Below, in pieces: positions 8,216 through 15,074 of a stretch of 64,000 bases of DNA (position 1 is its first letter; every line of letters starts with the position of its first letter). Position numbers and translations under genes: made by a program. The stretch is from DASQEH01 sp038237745 (GTDB taxonomy: Bacteria > Actinomycetota > Actinomycetes > Propionibacteriales > Nocardioidaceae). The stretch is taken from positions 1-64,000 of the forward strand of contig JBBRYJ010000003.1 of NCBI GenBank assembly GCA_038237745.1, in the 5' to 3' direction. The notes below the pieces were generated by a model. The model made no database searches and was not told the DNA's origin. It worked only from the letters and a program-made list of their open reading frames with translations.

Positions 8216-8644
8216 GATTCCCTCCTCGGTTATTCGAAGCCAGTCCTATGACCTGAGACTCGTCTCATTGCCAGCGGCTCGCCATGACACGTTCGGACCA
8301 TGAACGCTGGCCCCAGATGGAAGCGTGCGTTACGTCTCGAGTGCTGTCTCGCACGGACGCGCCGGCCCGGTCATCTCCCAACATCCAAGTTTCGGCGACT
8401 AGCGTTTTGTGTCTGGCGTCGGAAACCTCGCCGCAGGGCCCCTTCAAATGGAGAAGTCTTCTGGACCCCGGCGCCAGTGACGACGTGGATGGCCTAGGCG
8501 AGAACGACCTCTAATTTGTGCTGCCCGGCGATGCCACGGTGATCGCCGTCAGCGGGCTCCCCGAAAATTGGGGGGTTCCCCGGACCTTATGCCGGTGGGT
8601 GGTAACCGTGGCCCCCACCGTCACGCGCCTGGAGAGGGCTCGAC
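8216..8644. other. intergenic region upstream of rep with nested inverted repeats (candidate replication origin)
   Basis: No coding sequence is convincing. At 8559-8581, CCCC-GAAAATT-GGGG overlaps GGGG-TT-CCCC, and at 8594-8619 GGTGGG pairs with CCCACC around GGTAACC. Rolling-circle replicons usually keep their double-strand origin as an inverted repeat next to or inside rep. This cluster begins 86 bases and ends 26 bases upstream of the rep start and is the best candidate in the element. The function is inferred from position and structure only. Confidence 0.45.
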
Positions 8645-10015
8645 GTGAATACAAGACTCAGCGCCACGCTGGTCGGTGAGGCGGGTCAGGCCGACGCCGA
8701 GAAACGCGCCCGGGGCTGTTCGCGTCCGGTCCGCCTGGTCGGCTCCACCACCCTGGTCGACTGGGACACGGGTGAGGTCCGGCCGGTGTACTCGTCCAGC
8801 AGCGAGTTGGACGGGACGACGTATGTGCGGTGCGGGAACCGGCGGGCGGCGGTGTGCCCGTCGTGCAGCCGTGAGTACAAGGGCGACGCGTGGCATGTGC
8901 TGATGTGCGGCCTGGCTGGCGGCAAGGGGATCCCGGCGTCGGTTGCGGAGCATCCGTGCACGTTCGCGACGCTGACCGCGCCGTCGTTCGGTGCCGTCCA
9001 CGGGCTCCGAGCCAAGGGTCCATGTCGGGCCCGCCGCGACCACCCGGTCTGTCCGCATGGCCGCCCAGCGTGGTGCAACCGCCGCCACACCGACGACGAT
9101 TCGCTGCTGGGTCAACCGTTGTGTGTTGAGTGTTACGACTACCTCGCCCATGTGGTGTGGCAGTGGCACGCCCCGGAGCTGTGGCGACGCTTCTGCATCG
9201 CTTTGCAACGCAGCCTCGCGGCCAGGTGTGGATTATCGGTGCAGCAATTTCGGGAGCGGTGCAAGATCTCGTATTCGAAGGTGGTCGAGTTCCAGGCCCG
9301 CGGCGTCATCCACGTCCACGTCCCGATCCGGTTGGACGGACCAGCAGGACCGGACGGACCCGGACCCGGGTTGTCGCTGTCGACGACGGATCTCGAAGCC
9401 GCCGTCCGCGACACCGCCGGCAAGGTGGTGCTCGAATCCGAGCCGCTGCCTGACGGGGTGGTGTACCGGCTGCGGTGGGGAGCCCAGGTCGACACCCGCA
9501 CCATCACCGACACCGCCGACCAGCAGACACGCAGCCCGCACGCGGCGCATCCTCGCCAGGTCGCCGCCTACCTGGCCAAGTACCTGACCAAGGCCACCGA
9601 GGACTTCGGACTCCCGCAGCGGGTCTTCTCCGCCGCCCACGCCGCCAGTGCCGGCGCGTCGCTGCACGCGGTCCGGCTGATCCAGACGGCACAACACCTC
9701 GCCGAGCACGGCGGTGACGCCTACACCCGGCTGCTGGCCCACCTGGCGTCGCTGGGCTACCGCGGGCATCCGATCACCAAGTCCCGCGCCTACTCGGTCA
9801 CCTTCGGGCAGATCCGTCGAGCCAAACGCCTGCACCGATCCCGCCCGGCAGGCCTCGACCCCGGGGCAGACGTCCGCGAACTCCTCGACCTCGACGACGA
9901 CCTTCCCGACGGCTTCGAGCGCCTGTCGACATGGGCGTTCGCTGGTCTCGGATACCTAGATCTGGCCACCGCGGCGGCGGCGGTGGAAGCAGCCGTCAGG
10001 GCTCGCTCCCGATGA
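8645..10015 (+). CDS. replication initiator protein, RepSA-like (rolling-circle type)
   Basis: 456 residues from GTG 8645, preceded by GGAGAGGG. It has an N-terminal Cys cluster (C63, C71, C74: VRCGNRRAAVCPSC) and a Rep motif TLTAPSFG at residues 109-116. A histidine motif GVIHVHVPIRL (HVH 223-225) is the likely HUH metal site. AAYLAKYLTK at 307-316 supplies candidate catalytic tyrosines Y309/Y313. These match the pSAM2 RepSA family of actinomycete integrative elements, which nick a double-strand origin and start rolling-circle copying after excision. It stands directly before xis and int, as expected for a rep-xis-int operon. Confidence 0.85.
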   Translation: MNTRLSATLVGEAGQADAEKRARGCSRPVRLVGSTTLVDWDTGEVRPVYSSSSELDGTTYVRCGNRRAAVCPSCSREYKGDAWHVLMCGLAGGKGIPASVAEHPCTFATLTAPSFGAVHGLRAKGPCRARRDHPVCPHGRPAWCNRRHTDDDSLLGQPLCVECYDYLAHVVWQWHAPELWRRFCIALQRSLAARCGLSVQQFRERCKISYSKVVEFQARGVIHVHVPIRLDGPAGPDGPGPGLSLSTTDLEAAVRDTAGKVVLESEPLPDGVVYRLRWGAQVDTRTITDTADQQTRSPHAAHPRQVAAYLAKYLTKATEDFGLPQRVFSAAHAASAGASLHAVRLIQTAQHLAEHGGDAYTRLLAHLASLGYRGHPITKSRAYSVTFGQIRRAKRLHRSRPAGLDPGADVRELLDLDDDLPDGFERLSTWAFAGLGYLDLATAAAAVEAAVRARSR

Positions 10016-10068
10016 GTGGCCAGTAGCAACGCATGAGCTTCCGGGCCATCAAGAGAGAGGACACCACC

Positions 10069-10254
10069 ATGGCCACCGACAAAGTGCTCTACACGATCCC
10101 CGAGGTGATGGCCCACCTGCGAGTGAGCCGTTGGATGGTCTACGAGCTGATCCATAAACGCGAGCTAGCGACCATCACCATCGGACGCTGCCGACGAGTC
10201 CCCGTCGACGCGTTGGACGACTACATCGCGCGTCGGCGCGAGGAGGTGGCGTGA
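10069..10254 (+). CDS. xis: excisionase / helix-turn-helix DNA-binding protein
   Basis: 61 residues from ATG 10069, chosen over ATG 10033 because GAGAGAGG lies eight bases upstream. It contains a winged MerR-like excisionase fold: YTIPEVMAHLRVSRWMVYELI (helix-turn-helix), then TITIGRCRRVPVDALDDYIA. Proteins of this type bind attachment sites and bias the integrase towards excision. Its TGA overlaps the integrase start (GTGATG), so the two are translationally coupled. Confidence 0.85.
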   Translation: MATDKVLYTIPEVMAHLRVSRWMVYELIHKRELATITIGRCRRVPVDALDDYIARRREEVA

Positions 10255-11519
10255 TGCCCTCGGGTAGCAGGCGCAGCCCTAATGGCTCCGGGACGGTCTA
10301 TCGACGCAAGGACGGGCGATACGAGGCCGCCGTTTGGGTGACCACACCGACCGGTCAGCGCAGGCGTAAGCGCGTCTACGGGCACACGTACGGGGAGGCA
10401 CACGAAAAGTACGTCGTCCTACTTCGTCAGGCTCATCAGGGGTTATCTGTGGCCACTCGAAGTCAGCGTCTCGATGAGTATCTCGCGTACTGGCTCGAGC
10501 AAGTTGCGCGCCCGAGCGTGCGCGGAACGACATACGCGAAGTACGAGACGTTCGTCCGCCTCTATCTCGCACCCGGCCTCGGCCGCAAGCAACTGGAGAA
10601 GCTGACGACCGCCGATGTGCGAGGCTTTCTGAACGCTCAGCGAGAGATCGGGCAGTCCACCCCCACGCTCCAGGCCATGCACGCCGTGCTCCGGAACGCG
10701 CTGCAGAACGCCATGCGCGAAGACCTGGTTGTGCGCAATGTGGCTGCGCTTGTGCGCGTCCCCCAGGCTGGCCCTCGAGAGTTCACTCCATGGAGCGTCG
10801 ACGAAGCGGTGACGTTCCTCGCCACCGCGCAGAGCCACCCTCTGCATGCCGCCTTCCTCGTGGTTATCGCCCTCGGTTTGAGGCGAGGTGAGGTGCTGGG
10901 CACCAGCTGGGACCAGGTCAATCTCGACGAGGGCAGAGTGCGCGTACGCCAGCAGCTGCAGCGAGTGGGAGGCGAGCTTCAGCTCGCGACGGTGAAGACT
11001 CGCCGCTCCGATCGCGTCGTGCCGCTCCCCGACTCATGCGTGCATGCTTTGCGTCGACGCAAGGCAGCACAGGCCGCCGACCGGTTGGCGGCTGGTGAGC
11101 GCTGGGTCGAGACAGGCTTGGTGTTCACGACACGCCATGGCACACCGGTCGAGCCTCGCAACTTTGCCCGGACGTTCGACGATCTCTGCGAGCAGGCGGG
11201 GGTGCGGCGGATCCGACTGCACGACACTCGGCACACCTGTGCGACGCTGCTCGCCGCGGCCGGGACCCATCCAAGAACGATCATGGCCATCCTCGGGCAC
11301 AGCCAGATCGCGGTGACGATGAACGTCTATACCCACGTCACCACCGAGGACCAGCGCACGGCCGTCGGCCTGGTGGGCGGGCTGCTGGACCGACTTCCGG
11401 CTGCGGAAGAGGTCGCACGTAGCCGTCAATCGCGGCCGTCAGAGGGTATTTCGACGTACTTGGAGCTGTCGGGTGAGGACGAAACGCCAGGTCAGCGTGG
11501 TGGGCCTAAGAGGACTTGA
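10254..11519 (+). CDS. int: tyrosine site-specific integrase
   Basis: 421 residues from ATG 10254 (AGGAGG seven bases upstream; GTG 10251 is the alternative). It has an N-terminal AP2-like arm-binding segment (NGSGTVYRRKDGRYEAAVWV), a SAM-like core-binding domain around residues 70-160, and a catalytic domain. The catalytic residues are R210 (ALGLRRGE), K248, H323-R326 (LHDTRHT), H349 (ILGHS) and nucleophile Y359 (MNVYTHV). It catalyses recombination between the element and tRNA-Ile. The last codons and stop (11517-11519) lie inside the attachment repeat, antisense to the tRNA 3' end. The integrase C-terminus is therefore encoded by the restored tRNA sequence, a compact arrangement typical of these elements. 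Confidence 0.93.
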   Translation: MPSGSRRSPNGSGTVYRRKDGRYEAAVWVTTPTGQRRRKRVYGHTYGEAHEKYVVLLRQAHQGLSVATRSQRLDEYLAYWLEQVARPSVRGTTYAKYETFVRLYLAPGLGRKQLEKLTTADVRGFLNAQREIGQSTPTLQAMHAVLRNALQNAMREDLVVRNVAALVRVPQAGPREFTPWSVDEAVTFLATAQSHPLHAAFLVVIALGLRRGEVLGTSWDQVNLDEGRVRVRQQLQRVGGELQLATVKTRRSDRVVPLPDSCVHALRRRKAAQAADRLAAGERWVETGLVFTTRHGTPVEPRNFARTFDDLCEQAGVRRIRLHDTRHTCATLLAAAGTHPRTIMAILGHSQIAVTMNVYTHVTTEDQRTAVGLVGGLLDRLPAAEEVARSRQSRPSEGISTYLELSGEDETPGQRGGPKRT

Positions 11520-11543
11520 ACCTCTGACCTCTTCCTTATCAGG
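11500..11543. repeat. attR: element-borne 3' half of tRNA-Ile (direct repeat copy 2)
   Basis: Second copy of the 44-bp repeat at 3316-3359. Here it is joined to the tRNA 5' half (11544-11574), restoring a complete tRNA-Ile. Identity stops at 11543/3359, at the junction of anticodon loop and stem, which is the usual crossover zone of tyrosine integrases. Confidence 0.9.
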
Positions 11544-11574
11544 GAAGCGCTCTAACCGTCTGAGCTATAGGCCC
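11501..11574 (-). tRNA. tRNA-Ile (anticodon GAT)
   Basis: Read on the minus strand, the sequence folds as a complete cloverleaf. The acceptor is GGGCCTA/TAGGCCC, the D-stem GCTC/GAGC, the anticodon stem CTTCC/GGAAG with loop CTGATAA (anticodon GAT at 11538-11540), and the T-arm AGAGG-TTCAAGT-CCTCT with discriminator A. CCA follows directly at 11498-11500. It is downstream of gyrA-DUF3566, the usual actinobacterial site for this gene, and is the integration target of the element. Confidence 0.97.
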
Positions 11575-11660
11575 TCGAACTGCCTGGAGTCGCCGGGGCA
11601 GGCTACCCCATGGCGCTTCGGCGCCTCAAACCTGTTGCTGACCGCACCACGACGACGCGG

Positions 11661-12380
11661 TCAACCCCTGAGATCCTCCGCCAGCGTGATCTCGATACCG
11701 CCAAGCAGTGAGGCAGCCATGTTGTAGATGAAGGCGCCAAGTGTCGTCAGGGCGGTGATGATGACCACGTCAATCGCAGAGATCAGCATCGTGACGCCCA
11801 TGACCCGGCTCATCCCTACGTAGTCGTTGATGTCGAAGGCGTCGGCGGGCTTCTGGTTGACCACGCCCTGGATCGTGCTGTTCACGTTGTCCCACAGACC
11901 GGAGGCGCTCATGATCGAGAAGACCAAGAAGACTGCGACCACACACATGACGCCAAAGGCGATCGAGAGCAGGAACGAAGCCTTGGTCACAGACCACGGG
12001 TCCAGCCTGACCACGCGCAGCTTGGCTCGTCGTACCGTCCGCTGGCTGCTGCCCCTGCCTCGCTTCTGCGCCCGCTGACCGGTTCCGTCTCCTGCGGCAC
12101 CCGGCGGCGGGTTCGACGGCACAGTCGGCGAAGAACCTTGGCCCCGGCCTGTATTGGCCGCGGAGGGCACGGCGCTGCTGCGCTCCGTCTGGGCATCGCC
12201 GGGTGAGTAGGTCGAAGACGAGCCTGCGTAATGGCCGCCGCTCATCGCCGGTTGCGGCTGCGACTGACCGGGGTACGACGCTGCAGGGTACGCGCCGGGC
12301 CCTCCCTGCGAAGACCGGTCCGCTGGGCGGGCTAGCGGCCGGTGCGGCGCGATCGGCCTGTCATCCGACGGATCCCTCAT
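11661..12380 (-). CDS. DUF3566 membrane protein encoded after gyrA
   Basis: 239 residues. A long disordered N-terminus rich in Pro/Ser/Gly/Gln (to ~residue 115) is followed by a basic RRAKLRVVRLDPWSV motif. Two hydrophobic helices follow, ~135-160 (FLLSIAFGVMCVVAVFLVFS) and ~195-225. The core beginning VRLDPWSV and ending GIEITLAEDL is the DUF3566 signature, found next to gyrA throughout Actinobacteria. Its start overlaps the gyrA stop (ATGA), so it is translated with gyrA. It is probably a cytoplasmic-membrane protein with a cytosolic tail; no biochemical role is established from sequence. Confidence 0.88.
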   Translation of the reverse strand: MRDPSDDRPIAPHRPLARPADRSSQGGPGAYPAASYPGQSQPQPAMSGGHYAGSSSTYSPGDAQTERSSAVPSAANTGRGQGSSPTVPSNPPPGAAGDGTGQRAQKRGRGSSQRTVRRAKLRVVRLDPWSVTKASFLLSIAFGVMCVVAVFLVFSIMSASGLWDNVNSTIQGVVNQKPADAFDINDYVGMSRVMGVTMLISAIDVVIITALTTLGAFIYNMAASLLGGIEITLAEDLRG

Positions 12381-15013
12381 AAGCCCTGGTCCTCCTGGTC
12401 CGGCACATCGTCGAGTCCCTCGTCGGTCTCGCCGGCGTGCATTGCCTCGGCCGTATCCGTCTCCTGCTCCGCGTCGGTCGTGTCTTCGATCTGCTCACCG
12501 AGCAACTCGTCGACCTCCCGCTCGGTATTGCGGGCAATGGCTACGACACTGTCGGAGCTGCCTACGGTTACGAACTTCACCCCCATGGTGTCACGTCCCT
12601 TGGCAGGAACGTCGCCAGCCACCGAGCGGGTCACCTGCCCGCTGGCCCGGATCGCCATGACCTCGTCTGCTGCGGTGACCACCATCGCCCCGACAAGCGA
12701 CCCTCGCGCGTCGGCGAGCTTCATGGCCTTGATGCCCAGACCGCCTCGACCCTGGAGTCGGTACTCGCCGACCTCCGTCCGCTTCGCCCAACCTCCGTCG
12801 GTGACGGTGAAGACGTACCTGATCGGCGCGTCGGGAGCAGCGTCGGCCTCGACCACCGACATCGACAACAGCTCGTCACCAGACCTGAACTTCATCCCCA
12901 TCACCCCGGACGTTGCCCGCCCCATCGGGCGCAGCTGTTCGTCATCTGCGCGGAACCGCACCGACTGGCCCTTGCGGGACACGAGGAGGAGATCGTCGTC
13001 GGCCGTCGCGAGCTCCGCACCGATCAGCTCGTCGTCGTCCTCGCGGAAGTTGATCGCGATGACGCCCGCCTGCCGCGGAGAGTTGTAGTCGGTGAGCCGT
13101 GTCTTCTTCACCAGGCCGCGTCGGGTGGAGAGCACAAGGTACGGCGCCTGCTCGTAGTCTCGGATCGCCAGCACCTGGGCGATCTGCTCATCGGGCTGGA
13201 ACGACAACAGCCCCGCCACGTGACCGCCCTTTGCATCACGCGCGGACTCCGGCAGGTGATAGGCCTTGGTCCGGTAGACCCTGCCAGCGGTGGTGAAGAA
13301 CAGCAGCCAGTGATGGTTCGTCGAGGCGAAGAAGTGCTCGACAAGGTCATCGCCTCTCAACGCGGCGCCGCGGACGCCCTTGCCTCCTCGCTTCTGCACC
13401 CGGTACAGGTCGGCCTTGGTCCGCTTGGCGTAGCCGCCGCGCGTGATCGTGATGACGACATCCTCGTCGGGAATGAGGTCCTCCATCGACAGGTCGCCGT
13501 CTGCTGGGATGATCTGGCTACGCCGCCCGTCGCCGTACTTGTCCACGATGGCCGTGAGCTCCTCGCTCACGATGGTCCGCTGACGGGCGGGGTTCGCCAG
13601 GATGTCCGCCAGATCGGCGATCTCGCGCTCGAGCTTGGCGAGCTCGTCGACGATGCGCTGCCGCTCTAGGGCCGCGAGACGTCGCAGCTGCATGTCCAAA
13701 ATGGCGCGCGCCTGGAGCTCGTCGATCTCCAACAGCCGCATCAGACCTGTCCGAGCCTCTTCGACGGTCTGGCTGCGGCGGATCAGCTCGATCACCGCGT
13801 CGAGAGCGTCGAGCGCCTTCGCCAGCCCGCGGTAGATATGCGCCTCTTCCTCGGCCTTGCGGAGCCGGTAGCGCGTTCTGCGCTGGATGACGTCGATCTG
13901 GTGGTCGACCCAGTTGCTGACGAACTGGTCCAGGCTGAGCGTGCGAGGAACGTCGTCGACGAGCGCAAGCATGTTGCAGCTGAAGTTGTCCTGGAGCTGC
14001 GTGTGCTTGTAGAGGTTGTTGAGCACAACCCGTGCGACGGCGTCCCGCTTCAGGACGACGACGAGCCGCTGGCCCGTCCGCGAGGACGTGTCGTCGCGGA
14101 CGTCGGCAATCCCCTGCACGCGCCCTGAGTCGGCGAGCTCGGCGATCTTCAGCGCGAGGTTGTCCGGGTTGACCTGGTAGGGCAGCTGCGTGATGACGAG
14201 GGTCGTCCGGTTCTTGTTGTCCTCCTCCACGTCGACGATCGCCCGCATCGTGACCGAGCCGCGCCCGGTGCGGTAGGCCTGCTCGATACCGTGCCTGCCG
14301 ACAATGAGTGCCCCCATCGGGAAGTCGGGGCCCTGAATGCGTTCGAGGAGCGCCTCGAGCAGCTCGGTACGCGTCGCCTCGGGGTGGGCGAGCGCCCACT
14401 GCACGCCGTCGGCGACCTCGCGAAGGTTGTGCGGTGGGATATTGGTGGCCATCCCGACGGCAATACCGGCCGAGCCGTTGACCAGGAGGTTCGGGAACCG
14501 CGCCGGCAGCAGGACCGGCTCCTGTCCGCGCCCGTCGTAGTTGGCACGAAAGTCGACGGTGTCCTGCTCGATGTCGCGGACCATCTCCAGAGCGAGCGGG
14601 GCCATCTTGCACTCGGTGTAGCGCATCGCCGCCGCCGGGTCGTTTCCTGGCGACCCGAAGTTGCCCTGTCCCGCCACCAGCGGCGCGCGCATGACCCACG
14701 GCTGGGCAAGCCGGACCAAGGTGTCGTAGATGGCTGTGTCACCGTGCGGGTGGTACTGCCCCATCACATCGCCGACGACACGCGAACACTTCGAAAACCC
14801 CCGGTCGGGCCGGTAGCCACCGTCGTACATCGCAAAAAGTACGCGGCGGTGCACCGGCTTCAAGCCGTCTCGGACGTCGGGCAACGCCCGACCGACGATG
14901 ACCGCCATCGCGTAGTCGATGTACGACCGCTGCATCTCCGCCTGCAGCTCGACGGGCTCGATCCGGCCCCCAGGACCGGGGCCATCAGGGGCGATCGTGA
15001 TGTCGTCGGTCAC
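12377..15013 (-). CDS. gyrA: DNA gyrase subunit A
   Basis: 878 residues; with GyrB it introduces negative supercoils and relieves replication stress. The breakage-reunion domain holds the catalytic tyrosine Y132 (AAAMRYTE). The quinolone-resistance region GQYHPHGDTAIYD has Thr93 at the E. coli Ser83-equivalent position and Asp97 at the Asp87-equivalent position. Thr there is not the E. coli residue, so it is a natural variation worth noting rather than evidence of resistance. The GyrA box QKRGGKGVRG and the repeating beta-pinwheel domain follow, ending in a Glu/Asp-rich tail from ~residue 840. It is downstream of gyrB in the same direction with a 61-base gap. Confidence 0.98.
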   Translation of the reverse strand: MTDDITIAPDGPGPGGRIEPVELQAEMQRSYIDYAMAVIVGRALPDVRDGLKPVHRRVLFAMYDGGYRPDRGFSKCSRVVGDVMGQYHPHGDTAIYDTLVRLAQPWVMRAPLVAGQGNFGSPGNDPAAAMRYTECKMAPLALEMVRDIEQDTVDFRANYDGRGQEPVLLPARFPNLLVNGSAGIAVGMATNIPPHNLREVADGVQWALAHPEATRTELLEALLERIQGPDFPMGALIVGRHGIEQAYRTGRGSVTMRAIVDVEEDNKNRTTLVITQLPYQVNPDNLALKIAELADSGRVQGIADVRDDTSSRTGQRLVVVLKRDAVARVVLNNLYKHTQLQDNFSCNMLALVDDVPRTLSLDQFVSNWVDHQIDVIQRRTRYRLRKAEEEAHIYRGLAKALDALDAVIELIRRSQTVEEARTGLMRLLEIDELQARAILDMQLRRLAALERQRIVDELAKLEREIADLADILANPARQRTIVSEELTAIVDKYGDGRRSQIIPADGDLSMEDLIPDEDVVITITRGGYAKRTKADLYRVQKRGGKGVRGAALRGDDLVEHFFASTNHHWLLFFTTAGRVYRTKAYHLPESARDAKGGHVAGLLSFQPDEQIAQVLAIRDYEQAPYLVLSTRRGLVKKTRLTDYNSPRQAGVIAINFREDDDELIGAELATADDDLLLVSRKGQSVRFRADDEQLRPMGRATSGVMGMKFRSGDELLSMSVVEADAAPDAPIRYVFTVTDGGWAKRTEVGEYRLQGRGGLGIKAMKLADARGSLVGAMVVTAADEVMAIRASGQVTRSVAGDVPAKGRDTMGVKFVTVGSSDSVVAIARNTEREVDELLGEQIEDTTDAEQETDTAEAMHAGETDEGLDDVPDQEDQGL

Positions 15014-15074
15014 CGAGTCTTCCTCTCGTCACACAAGGATGCCTGCCTAGGAGTTCGCCGAAGCACGGGTGCGG

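Larger units (their letters stand above)
3316..11543. mobile_element. 8.2-kb integrative element in tRNA-Ile(GAT), Rep/Xis/Int type, no visible transfer gene
   Basis: The two 44-bp direct repeats give an element of 8,184 bp (repeat to repeat). From the integrase end it holds a tyrosine integrase (10254-11519), excisionase (10069-10254) and rolling-circle-type initiator (8645-10015). This rep-xis-int cassette beside a tRNA is characteristic of actinomycete integrative elements of the pSAM2 kind. Cargo lies between the rep gene and the far repeat: a secreted protein, DUF2200, cupin and APH-family genes and an EEP pseudogene. I find no FtsK/SpoIIIE-like tra gene, no spd genes and no relaxase other than Rep. 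It looks like a reduced or mobilisable derivative that now depends on helper functions or is fixed. Removal restores a chromosome in which the phosphatase gene lies next to tRNA-Ile and DUF3566. Confidence 0.85.
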
